DNA from: Dyadobacter sp. NIV53
GTDB taxonomy: Bacteria > Bacteroidota > Bacteroidia > Cytophagales > Spirosomataceae
Assembly: GCF_019711195.1 (NCBI RefSeq)
Contig: NZ_CP081299.1
Span: forward strand, 6,420,501-6,484,500
Direction of reading: 5' to 3'
Length of the DNA: 64,000 nt
How positions within the stretch are numbered: the stretch's first letter is position 1; every line of letters starts with the position of its first letter. This document shows, one piece after another, positions 20,245-31,159 of this stretch. The notes below the pieces were generated by a model. That model searched no databases and had not been told where the DNA came from. It worked only from the letters and a program-made list of their open reading frames with translations. The position numbers were made by a program, and so were the translations under genes.

Positions 20245-20277
20245 AAAGCTTCTCTATCAAAAAGGTGGAGGAGCTTT
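20245..20277 (+). terminator. Hairpin terminator after the DUF5107 gene
   Basis: AAAGCTTCTC (20245-20254) pairs with GAGGAGCTTT (20268-20277) at nine of ten positions, followed by ATTTTATTA. It lies 28 bases after the stop codon, so it should end the transporter/DUF5107 transcript. Confidence 0.55.
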
Positions 20278-20719
20278 ATTTTATTATCAGACATTCGGAG
20301 CATGAACCTGCCACAGGATCTGAGGCTTATTTCGATAAATTAGATTGGAAGTATTAGTGTAAGATTTGATAAGACTAAAAGGCCAATTATTCTAATGAGA
20401 CCTCTTTCCGACAAAATATAAACTCCCAGCTTCTATTTTTGGAAGTTGGCTATACTTGCGATCTTTTCTTAGCCAGAATTCATCCAGATGTGTAAGTTCC
20501 TTAAAATCAAAGGATTTATTTTGCTAAGCAGACTTCTTTTGCAAGGAAACCTACTTTCTTGTTTGTAACACTTTTTTAGTGTTATCGTATGCGCAAAAAA
20601 TATTATGTAAAATAAATTGTGACCAGTCCACAACTTCTGCGTCTGGTCTAACATAGTTATATAAATATGTTTTGTACAACTAGTTTATTAAATAGTGAAA
20701 AATATTTAATACTATTCAT
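20278..20719. other. Intergenic region before the surface-protein locus
   Basis: About 440 AT-rich bases between the sugar locus and the surface-protein locus. It should contain the promoter for the 20720-37204 gene run. A small dyad (AATAGT...ACTATT) lies just before the gene, but no consensus promoter and no small gene could be supported. Confidence 0.5.
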
Positions 20720-21977
20720 TTGAAAATAACTCTCCTTTCCGCACAATTTCGTTTATCTACGGCCAATTGTCTCGCTACCGTAAACAGGTGCAGCTGTTTT
20801 ATTTTATTAATCCTGCTGGTACTTTCCTGCAAAGAGAAAGAGTCGCTGCCTGGCAATGGACATATCCTGTCTTTTGCCCTTCAAACTGTAACTGCGACAA
20901 GTATAAATATTGATGAAAGTACGGGCAGGATCCAGATAGCAGTTGCTTATGGGACTGTGCTGAACGCACTGTCTGCAGATATACAGATCAGTCCGTCTGC
21001 AACGATTGTGCCTTCCGGCTCTGTGCTTCAGGACTTTTCCAGGCCGGTAAGTTATACAGTCACCGCGGCGAACGGATCAAAAAAGGTATATACGGTTATG
21101 GTGTCTTCTGCACAGCAGCCAGCAGCTCAGATCCTTGGCTTTTCCAAAGAATCCCTCAGGGCAGGGGAGACGCTGCTGATTTCGGGAAAGGATTTTGGAA
21201 GCTTCGGTCTGGCTATCAATGCCATGCTAAAAAATGTACAGGGGCAGGAATTTGCCATTCCTTCGGAACTGATCGATTCGTCCCATGTGCGTCTAACCAT
21301 CCCCGTCAGTATAGATCCTGCGGCCTATTTTGTGAAAATAATTAAAAACAAGCTGGAAACAGTTTCGACTCAAACGATCATGGTGCGAATTCCCGCACCG
21401 GAAATAACAGCAGTCAAAGTGCATAACATTTTGCAGGGAGATAGTCTTGTTGTAGCGGGCAGTTATATTGTCCCGGCTTTGCATGTGTACCAGCTAATCC
21501 TGGTAGGTGAACAGGGAACTTACAGTCTGCCATCTGCTGCCGCGCAAAATGGTAAACTTTCATTTGCTGTGGGTACGGATATTAAAGCAGGCCTTTACAC
21601 GGCCTCCCTTCTGCAATACGTCCGAGTCAGTCACTGGTAAAGCGGCGGGGCAGATTATCCATATCTATGACAATCAACTGCCTTTTGTAACCGGAACTAC
21701 AGCTGGGAAGTCTACATATAAAGCCGGCGATTTGGTAGAGCTTCGGACTAAAGGTTTTGACAAGCTAGCCACACGGTTTTACCAGGTACAGCTTACAGGC
21801 GCCGGAGTTATTTACAATCAGAACGGCGTCTATTTGGCTGAGAATAAAACCCTGTCCATCACTTTGCCGGCAGGTATAAAACCCGCTGCCTATATGGTCA
21901 GTATCCTGTTCCTGTCCACATCCGGTCAGCAGTTATATGAGCAGCAATCTGACCAGCAGCTGACCATTATTGAATAA
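20720..21977 (+). pseudogene. DUF5018/IPT-like surface lipoprotein, frameshifted
   Basis: Begins at a TTG with a lipoprotein signal (LLILLVLSCKEKE). Residues about 50-135 resemble DUF5018 (SFALQTVTATSINIDESTG, SYTVTAANGSKKVYTVMV), followed by IPT/TIG-like beta domains (ILGFSKESLRAGETLLISGK). The frame ends early at 21640; the natural continuation NTSESVTGKAAGQIIHIYD runs in another frame to 21977. The frames join by removing one base around 21611-21620 (CTGCAATACG), giving about 418 residues. It is 24 bp upstream of the SprB-repeat gene and probably its operon partner as an anchoring or assembly lipoprotein (inference). Mutation or assembly error cannot be told apart here. Confidence 0.75.
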
Positions 21978-22000
21978 CATTAACTAGTATTCCATTTTCC

Positions 22001-25000
22001 ATGACAAAATTATACACAAGGTTCCTGAAAGCGGTGCTTTTGCTGATTACACTCGCGGTACTCTTTCCACTAGTTTCCACAGCTCAGAACAAACTGTTTA
22101 TGAACCCGGTCAAATATACGGACCGGCAGCTGGAAGTTTATGGCTCATCATGCAGTGATCCGTCAACCATCCATCTTTTCATCAACAATGCCGAGATAGG
22201 CTCTTCACAGCTAACACCACTCTATATTGTTGGGGGTTACTATGCCTTTGAAATGGATTTCGGGCTAATGAAACCAGGTGATGTTTTCAGGGCCACTGAT
22301 GACTGCGGAGGGATCACTTACCAGCAGACTGTCAAGGATGATTATGTATATGTTCAGGTTCAGGGAGGCAGCGGTTTTTCTGGAAACGGTATCGGTGCCA
22401 ACGACCAGTATCCGCCATACAGCAAACTTTCCACTCCGGTAGCGATTGGCAAATGTTCACCGGTAACTATCGGATCACACGGTCTGGTCAGCTACTATGT
22501 TTTCAGCCCGCAGACTAATGGTACATTTAAGGTAAATGGCACAGCATTGACCGACGGGGCGACAGGAATCAACCCGGGCGGATATGACATTAATTTCAAC
22601 GGTTACCAGGGAACACCGGTTTACAGCATTAATACCAATGGGTCTATCACCAGTAATACCTCGGTCAAATTAGAAAGTAATACACATTTTTCCGGCGAAA
22701 TCCCCATTGTGCTTGAGTACAACCATGGCGGGCAGGATCCGGCAGGTGATTTGTCTTTCGGCTTTAAAGCCATGGCTATCCGGCAGGTCAACAATGCCGG
22801 GTTCCAGATACAGAAAGCATCGCTGGGCGGAGTTTTGACAAGCACCTCTTACAGCTCTGGGCCGGCATCTAAATTTAAGGTCACTTATGACGGGGTGTAC
22901 TACAGGGCTTATGTGGATAATGTGCTCATTGATGAGATGCGGCGCTTTGTCGAATATGGTTCATCCAGCGGCAGCCTTACACCGGGCTCCGGAGCGGGCC
23001 TGGATTATGGTACTGCGGTGAGTTGGACAGGTATGCAGACCGGCTCACAGTGGGTCAGTGTGCTGGTTGATGGGGTTCTGTATACCCGGCAGCTTTTCCA
23101 GGTAGCGGCCGATATTACGATTAACCCGATTGTAACCGATATAGCATGTAGTGGCAGCGGATCCGGCCAGATCACGGTGAATACGGCAGGCGGACTGGCA
23201 CCTTTGCAATATGCACTCGACGGAGGGGCATATGTTTCATCAAACGTATTTACCGGCCTGGCTGCGGGAAACCATGTGATTAAGGTGCGGGATGCGTCAG
23301 GTTGCATGGCTACACGGAATGTCACAGTCGGTTCTTCTTCCGCCATGCTGATAAGCGTATCTGCCAAAACTGATGAAACCTGTGCATCAACTGCGAATGG
23401 CATGGTCACCATTGGGGTGACCGGCGGATCGGCGCCTTACCTGTATGCAAGTGACGGTGGCAGTTTTGGTAACGCCAATAGTTTTCCGGGCCTGGCGGCA
23501 GGTGTACATACTTTTTCAGTGAAAGATAACAATGGGTGCATAGCAGCTTTAAGCGATACAGTTCATACTACTAGCAAACTGTTGGCCAAAGTGGCCAGCC
23601 TGCAAAACATCAGCTGCTTTGGCGGCAATAATGGCTCCATTACAATTGGTACCGCAGGATCGCAGGTCAGCGGGACGCTTCAATTTTCTGTGGACAACGG
23701 TGTTACCTTCCAGGCATCCAACATTTTTTCTGGCTTGGCGGCAGGAACTTATTCGGTTGTTATAAAAGACAAGGTATGCTCCACAACCATCAATGCTACC
23801 ATCACACAGCCCGGGGATCTCACTATTTCTGCTGATTTACAAAAGGCTGTATCTTGCAACGGACTTAGTGACGGGGCTGTACAGGGGTTAGCTGCTTCCG
23901 GAACCGCTCCGTATCAGTATTCAATCAACGGAACGTCATACGCTAATACCAATAGCTTTAATGGACTGCCAAACGGTAGTTATAAAATCTGGACAAAGGA
24001 TGCCAACGGTTGTGTGAAGGAATCCAACATCGTAGCTGTAACCCAACCAACGGCGGTTTCTGTTTCTGTATTAAGCAAATCGGACGTGACATGTTTCGCT
24101 GCTGGAAATGGTTCGCTTACCCTGGCCGGATCGGGTGGGACCGTGCCTTATCAATTTGCAAAAGATGGTACCAGCTTCCAGGACTCGCAGGTTTTTGGTT
24201 CCTTGCCAGCGGGCAACTTAATCATTACACTGAAAGATGCCAATGGTTGCAAGGCAACCGTTTCCGGCGAAATCCTGCAGCCAACTGATCTTGTGGTAAC
24301 GGCGTCCAATAGCGCAACAGTCAGTTGTTTCGGCGGGAGCAACGGACAGATCAGCGCGGTTGCTTCCGGAGGCACCGGTATTATCAAATATTCAATCAAT
24401 ACTACTGATTTTGTTACAGCTTCGTCCTTTACGTCATTAACAGCAGGCAGCTATCATATTACTATCCGCGATGCGAATGGCTGTCAGAAAATTTCTTCGG
24501 CCGTTACTGTTGTTCAGGCTTCTGATATTGTGCCGGCTTTTGCCAAATCCGATGTGAAGTGTTTCGGCGGGAGTGATGGCAGTGCAGCAATCACTGCTAT
24601 AGGCGGAACCGGTGCTTACACTTATTCTATAAACGGCGTGAACTTTCAGGCTGCCGCTAGCTTTCAAAGTCTGGTAGCCGGTAGTTATGTGTTCTCGGTG
24701 AAAGATGCCAATAGTTGTGTCCGTACCATCAATGGAAACATTACGCAGCCAACGGATCTTGTCGTAAGTAATTCCATCATCCAGCAGGTTTTGTGTTATA
24801 ATGGCAGCAGCGGCATAATCCAGGCAGCATCCGCAGGCGGAACACTGCCCTATCAATATTCAATTAATGCAGCATCCTACCAGGCTTTGCCCACTTTTTC
24901 ATCGCTGGCCGTGGGGACTTATAAAGTTTGGGTAAAAGATGGAAACGGCTGTATAAAGGAAACGAACTCCGTAACACCCAACCAGCCCGCCGATCTTATC

Positions 25001-28000
25001 CCTTCGATTCTGTCACAAACCGCTGTGAAATGCAACGCTGGAAGTGACGGTTCTGTGCAGCTTGCCGCAACAGGAGGGGTGGCGCCTTATACTTTTTCCA
25101 AAGATTCGGTTAACTACCAGTCTGCTTCTTTATTTTCGGGCCTGAATGCTACCGGGTTTCGTTTCATAGTTAAGGACGGCAATGGATGTACCAAAGGGGT
25201 TTCGGCCCAGGTTGCCCAGCCACTGCAAGCTTACACAGTGACCATTGCATCGCAGGCCAGTCTGACTTGCTACAACCAAAACATTGGCCATTTTGAAATA
25301 AAAAATAATGGAGGTACCTCTCCATATCAGGTATCGCTGGACAACACAACTTATCAAAGTTCAGAGGTATTTGCCAGCTTGTCGGCCGGGACGTATACCG
25401 TGTATGGTAAGGACGCAAATAATTGCCTTTTTACCCTGCCAGGTATTAAATTAACACAGCCTATAGATATCCTCGTTTCGCTTCTAAGCAAAAAGGATGT
25501 GGACTGCGAGTACTACACGAGGGGAGAAGCGCTGGTAACTGCTGTCGGCTCTAACGGAAATTTTTCCTACACATTAGGCGGGTCGGATTTCAAGTTTAAT
25601 CCCATAAGTCCTGTTACTAATGCAACAGGCTTTTTTGATAATTTAAAAGCAGGAGATTACACTGTTTCGGCAAGAGACCAGGCGGGCTGTACCAAGGACT
25701 TTCCAGTAACGATCATTCCAAAAAGTACCAACATCCGTTACGAGGTAACCAAATCTTTGCCCTCCGGCTGCACCAGTGAGGACGGCTCGATCAGCATTGT
25801 CAATGCGAACGGAGGCCAGCCACCGTACCAGTACAGTATCAGTTCCCAAAACAGTTTTTCTTCGAACGCGACTTTCTCAGGGCTTTTAAACGGGACTTAT
25901 ATTGTAACCGTTGCGGACGAGCTGTGTTCCTATAAAAAAGAGGTAGATCTTAGTTTACCAAACAGCATCAAAACGAGCTATACGATTGATCCGGTCAGCT
26001 GCGCCACGCCGGTTGCGAACCTGAACATTACCAATATTACCGGGGGCAATGGCAATTATCAGTTATCGCTAAACGGAAGTGCATTTTCGGGTAACAGAAC
26101 ATTTACCGGACTACACCCCAATGTGTATAACCTGGTTGTCCAGGATGCCCCGCTTTCCTGCAAAACAGCCACAGCTATTGAAATTAAGGAACAAAACCGG
26201 GCCGATCTATAGATTGTGGGCAGGCAGAATGTATTGTGCTACGGAGGAAACAGCGGGATAATTACGATTAAAGGGGATAATAATGCAGGCCCGTTCACTT
26301 ACGCAATTGATAACGGCTCTTTCGGTAATGATGGCACTTTTGCGGGCTTGTCTATCGGTACATACCGTCTTTATGCTAAAAACCGGCTGGGTTGTATTGA
26401 CAGCCTGAGGACTACACTTGTACAGCCTACGCAGCTGACGAGCAACTTTACCAAAAAAGACAACGATTGCAACGGAGATAAAACGGGAGGCCTGGAAATA
26501 TCTGGAAACGGAGGAACTCCGGCATATACTTTTTCAGTCGATGGCACAAACTTTCTTTCATCTGGTAAGTTTGAAACACTAAGCGCCAACACCTATACGG
26601 CCTTTGTCAGGGATGCTAACGGATGCATCAGTACCCAGCAAGTTCCGGTGGTTCAACCTTCCTTACTCACCATGGCAACCGTTTACCAGGATACGATCCG
26701 TTGTTTTGGGGAGTCAAACGGAATGGTCAACGTGGCAGCAGGCGGCGGCACACCCACTTATCAGTATTCAATGAACGGCACCGATTTTTTCTCAGATTCC
26801 AAATTTTCTAACCTGGCGCTGGGTACTTATAAGTTTTATGTAAAAGATACCAAGGGATGTTTGAAAGAAAGCAGCCTGGCGCTCACACAACCTGACTTGC
26901 TTAGTCTCGCATTGGTTTCGAAACTGAACCCATTGTGTTTTGAAGGGAAAGACGGCAAGATTCAGGTTTCTTCAAAAGGAGGTAACGGTGGTAATATTTA
27001 CACACTTGATAACGCTGTCAGCCAGCCGGAAAACCTCTTTCAGGGGCTGACGCAATCGATATATGCAGTTAAAGTGACAGACCGCAAAGGATGTAGTGTT
27101 TCCATGGAAACAGTGGAGTTGAAATGGCCGTCAAAGATAGAGTCCAAATATGCGACGGTTATGCCACTCTGTAACGGGGATGCCAACGGTACAATCACTG
27201 TGGATGTTTCGGGTGGGACACCGGGCTATAAGGCGATTTTTGAAGGACAAACGTTTAATCCTGTTAATAACCGGTTCGTTTTTGCCAATGTAAAATCTGC
27301 TACTTATGCTGTGGATATCAAAGACCAGAATGGCTGCACCGATAAATTAAGCATTCTTCTTGAACAGCCGACCCAATTGACTGGCACATTCACTGCGTCA
27401 AATAACAAATGTTACGGGGACCAAACGGGCAAAATAGAAGTCATAGGCTCGGGTGCTACCCCGGCCTATACTTATGCCATCAACGAAAGTTCCTATTCCA
27501 GCAACGGTACTTTTACCGGACTTACTGCCAATGGTTATAAGGTTCAAATCAAAGATGCCGTGGGTTGTGTCCTCACCAAACAAGTGGAGCTGATCCAGCC
27601 AACGATTGTGAGTTTGTCTGCTATCAACAGCGATACGGTTCGTTGTAACGGTGAGAAGAATGGTAGTATACGTATACTGGCCAAAGGAGGGACACCGGGA
27701 TATGTCTATTCGCAGGACGGAAATCAGTACTACTCCGATGACACTTTTAAAAACCTTTCCGCTGGTGCATATCGCTTTTGGGTAAGAGATGCACAGTTGT
27801 GCGAGCATACGACATCATTGACCATTACCGAACCTGCCAAACTGGATTTTACCCTGATCAAAAAAACGGATCCGCTTTGTACGGGTGACCAGAATGGGAA
27901 AATACTGGTGAGCGCTGCCGGAGGAAATAATGCCTACGTCTACTGGAAAGACAATGTGACACAACAAAAAACGGGAGTTTTTGAAGGGCTGACCCAGGCT

Positions 28001-29113
28001 GAATATGCTTTTAAGGTGGTAGACCGTAAAGGCTGTGAAGCACTGATAGAACCTGTAAAACTGGTGTGGCCCAAATCACTTATGAGCCAGGTGTCCTGGC
28101 AGGGGCCGGTTTGCGCTGGAGAGAGCAATGCGGGTATTGCAATTTCCCTGGCAGGCGGCACATCACCGTATTCTGTTGTGGCGCCTTCAATAGCAAGCAA
28201 ACCTACCGTGCAGGATAATAGTTGGAATTACAACGGACTTACCCCGGGTCAGTACATGCTCAACGCCAAAGATGCCAATGGGTGCGTTTCTTTTTCTGTG
28301 GTCAACATTACGGCCGCCGAAAAGATCAACAATGCCATTTTCCCAACACCTGAGCCGGTTTGTATCGGACAAGAAGTGATACTGGAGGCTAATAATCCGG
28401 GTATGGCCATTCAATGGTTTTACAAAGATGCGGAGATTTCCAGTGCCAAAAACAGTCAGAAACTGGCGGCTGTGGATGCCGGGATTTATAAGGTGGTGAT
28501 GACCAATAAAACTGGATGCGCATCAAGCAGCGAGTTTGTTTTGGAAAATAACAACAATGCACTTAAAGCCGATTTCCTGATGACGATCCAGGCATTTGTC
28601 GGCGATACGATTACGGCACTGGATATTTCAAAGCCTGCACCCGACCAGATAATCTGGGAACTTCCTGCACAGGCGCAGACAATTGTAAACCAGATGACAA
28701 AACTCTCTTACTCGGTCATTTCGGCTGGCGAGTACACCATCAAAATGCTGGCCAGGAAGGGTGACTGTCTCAATACAAAAATCAGGACGATCCGGATTTT
28801 TGACAAGGACGATATTGACCAGACCGATTCATCACTGCATTACCATGATACCAATCTGATCCGGGAAATGAGTGTTTATCCCAATCCAAACTTTGGAAAG
28901 TTTACGGTGACCGTCAAGCTGACCAGGATAACGGATGTGGTGCTCACCATGGCCAGTTCGACTACGAATATTACCCTGCTGAAAGAAGAGAAAAAAGGCG
29001 CAAAAGAGTATGTTTTTGACATCGACCAGAAAGACTTTGAGCAGCAGGTGTACATCATCACGGTTCAGGCAGGTAAGTCAATCCTGTTCAAACGGGCGCT
29101 TTTGATGAATTAG
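22001..29113 (+). pseudogene. SprB-repeat cell-surface adhesin with T9SS sorting tail, interrupted by in-frame TAG
   Basis: Restored length about 2370 residues. A signal peptide ends VSTAQ, then a unique N-terminal region (to about 380), then about 22 SprB repeats of 70-80 residues, each with a pattern like VxCFGGSDGSxxI, PYxYSxDG and GTYxxxVKDxNGC. An Ig-like domain follows (PVCIGQEVILEANNPGMAIQ), and the end is a type A T9SS C-terminal domain (MSVYPNPNFGKFTVTVKL ... FKRALLMN). SprB in Flavobacterium is the mobile gliding adhesin secreted by T9SS, so this should be exported and surface-attached. At 26210-26212 a TAG interrupts the same frame (RADL-stop-IVGRQNVLCYGG). Without read-through, the product loses nine repeats and the sorting tail. 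Confidence 0.9.
23140..28310 (+). repeat. Array of about 22 divergent SprB repeats (protein level)
   Basis: Counting Cys-led units (ISCFGGNNGSITI, VSCNGLSDGAVQG, VKCFGGSDGSAAI, IRCFGESNGMVNV, PLCNGDANGTITV and so on) gives 13 before and 9 after the TAG at 26210. The repeats are diverged at DNA level, unlike the 34-36 kb array. Confidence 0.8.
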
Positions 29114-29116
29114 GAG

Positions 29117-29183
29117 TGGGGCGAGGGGCAAGAGGGAAGGGCATGGGGTGAAGGGCAGGGGGCAAGGAGAGTGGGGATTGGGG
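29117..29183 (+). other. G-rich intergenic tract with G-quadruplex potential
   Basis: Between the SprB-type gene and the barrel gene, the + strand is almost pure purine with many GGG/GGGG runs separated by 1-6 bases. It would be copied into the mRNA leader upstream of 29214. It is not coding in a convincing way: the in-frame extension from 29148 is low-complexity and precedes a good signal peptide. Confidence 0.6.
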
Positions 29184-29213
29184 AATTGTAAAAAAATAGC
29201 AACAAACAGATTT

Positions 29214-31067
29214 ATGAATAAAATTTTATTATCCCTCTTTTTGTCTCTTGGACTTATGGCAGCTGGTCAGGCTCAGGACTACTCGCCACAGGGCCGCTCG
29301 CCGCATGGCCTGGAAAAACTCAAAGACCTTAAGAATGTTTCAGCCAAAGGCATTCTTAAAAAAGGCGTTAAAATAACGGGTATGGCCGGGGCCAATTTTG
29401 TGTACTATAATGCCAGTGGGATCGACGGAAGGAACATCCCCTTCAATACCCTTTTTACAGGAAACCTCAATATTGACTTGTTTGGCAAGATAAAAATGCC
29501 CGTCATGTTCAGCTTGTCAAACCAGAATATTAACTGGTCACATCCTTTTGATAAAAACCACCAGTTTATGCAGCCCTTTAACCGGTTTGTTTTTAAGCCA
29601 ACTTACAAAGGGTTCACCTTGCACGTCGGTGTATGCTCATTGAATTTTTCCCCCTTCACACTAGCGGGCCACCGTTACGACGGGGTAGGGCTGGAGTACA
29701 GGCCCAAGGCAAAGCCGTTCTATTTCGGGCTCATGCTGGGTAACCTGCGCCGGGCAATACGGATAGACAGCACTTTTCAAACGCCTAACAATATCCCGTC
29801 CTATAAAAGGCCCGGCATGGGCTTTCAGCTAGGGTATAGGAAAAAAGAAGACAAAGCCGAACTGATATTTTTTACCGCAAAGGACATCATTAATTCCCTT
29901 CCGTACACATTGGATGCATATAATGTCATGCCTGAACAAAACGCAGTCGTTTCTTTAAAGGGAGCAAAGGTTTTAAGGAAAAAGTGGGTACTTGATGCTG
30001 AAATTGCTTTATCGGGAATCAGTCAGGATCTCCGGGCGCAGACTGAAGGCATTTCGTCCAATGTTTTCAATAGTTATCTTGGGGTATTGCCTGTCAGCAG
30101 TTCAACAGATTATAAAAAAGCGATCAAGGGCGGATTAACTTACCGGGGAAAAGGCTTTAACGCCGGCCTGGATTACAGCCGGATCGATCCGGGTTACCGG
30201 ACATTAGGCGCTTACTATTTTGCAAACGACCTGGAAACCTATTCCGGAAAAGTGGCCAGCCAGCTGTTGCAGGGGAAATTAAATGTAAGTGCCAACCTCG
30301 GTATGCAGCATGACAATGTGCAGAAGCAAAAACTGAAAACCCTGAAACGCTGGGTAGGTGCCGCCAACATTACCTATATGCCGGCTGAATGGGCCACAGT
30401 GCTGCTGAGCTATTCTAATTTTACGAGTTTTTCTAATCTGCGACCTGTTTATGACTATCTGAAACAGGTAACACCCTACCAGGTATTGGACACGCTCAAT
30501 TTCCGGCAGATTAACCAGAACATTCAGGGAGGGATTAATCTGGTGCTTCCTTCCAAAAACGAAGCCATTACCCAAAATATCGGGCTGAATATGGTTATGC
30601 AGCGCGGAGCCGACAACCAGGGTAGTCTACAGACTAATAACAATCTGAGCAATACCTCCCTGGATTACAGCTACGGTGTGAAACCCCTCAAACTGAACCT
30701 GTCTGCCTCCGTATATTATAGCAAAAGCGATATTTCGGGAATTTCGGGAACCCAATGGGGGCCTTCCCTGGGATTCTCCAAAGGTTTTGGAAGAGAAACG
30801 GGCGTGTTATGGAAAATGCAGCTGAATGGCACTTACACCTCTGGAAAAATGTCAGGCGGTCCGCCGCGCGTCGCCACGCCGCGCGGTGTGGACCAAAAAA
30901 TGCTGAATGCCCGCGCGGGACTTGGTGCGAGCCTGACCAAACAACTTAACCTGAACTGCAACATCATTTACCTGAACCGCAGCAATGTCAGCACCGAAAG
31001 GTCCATTCCTTCTTTCAGTGAGATCACCGGGACGCTTGGGCTGGTTTATACATTTTCGGTGTTGTAA
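29214..31067 (+). CDS. Outer-membrane beta-barrel protein of the surface-protein locus
   Basis: Start chosen at 29214 because MNKILLSLFLSLGLMAAGQA is a clean signal peptide; the longer frame from 29148 adds low-complexity residues. About 617 residues. The mature protein has many alternating hydrophobic strands with aromatic girdles (TLHVGVCSLNFSPFTLAGHR, YDGVGLEYRPKAKPFYFGLM, MGFQLGYRKKEDKAELIFFT), and the last strand ends in an aromatic-containing segment (GTLGLVYTFSVL), as outer-membrane barrels do. No named family recognised. It sits between the T9SS-tailed SprB-type protein and the Ig/TANFOR giants, so I infer a role in exporting or anchoring them, by analogy with PorP/SprF partners of SprB, although it is larger than PorP/SprF. 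Confidence 0.75.
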   Translation: MNKILLSLFLSLGLMAAGQAQDYSPQGRSPHGLEKLKDLKNVSAKGILKKGVKITGMAGANFVYYNASGIDGRNIPFNTLFTGNLNIDLFGKIKMPVMFSLSNQNINWSHPFDKNHQFMQPFNRFVFKPTYKGFTLHVGVCSLNFSPFTLAGHRYDGVGLEYRPKAKPFYFGLMLGNLRRAIRIDSTFQTPNNIPSYKRPGMGFQLGYRKKEDKAELIFFTAKDIINSLPYTLDAYNVMPEQNAVVSLKGAKVLRKKWVLDAEIALSGISQDLRAQTEGISSNVFNSYLGVLPVSSSTDYKKAIKGGLTYRGKGFNAGLDYSRIDPGYRTLGAYYFANDLETYSGKVASQLLQGKLNVSANLGMQHDNVQKQKLKTLKRWVGAANITYMPAEWATVLLSYSNFTSFSNLRPVYDYLKQVTPYQVLDTLNFRQINQNIQGGINLVLPSKNEAITQNIGLNMVMQRGADNQGSLQTNNNLSNTSLDYSYGVKPLKLNLSASVYYSKSDISGISGTQWGPSLGFSKGFGRETGVLWKMQLNGTYTSGKMSGGPPRVATPRGVDQKMLNARAGLGASLTKQLNLNCNIIYLNRSNVSTERSIPSFSEITGTLGLVYTFSVL

Positions 31068-31159
31068 GCTGGCCTAAAGAGATTAAGTCTTTTGAAAAGA
31101 AAACCGGGCAGATAGAAAAATTTTCAATCAGGTTAAATCCTGATATATAACTAGTCAAA

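Noticed and set aside
15411..20343. Shared 14-mer TTTCGATAAATTAG at 15411 and 20330 as a common operator
   Set aside because: A chance match of this length is expected in 64 kb of AT-rich DNA, and the flanks do not agree.
29148..29213. Upstream start of the barrel gene at 29148
   Set aside because: It would put a low-complexity stretch before a clean signal peptide beginning at 29214.
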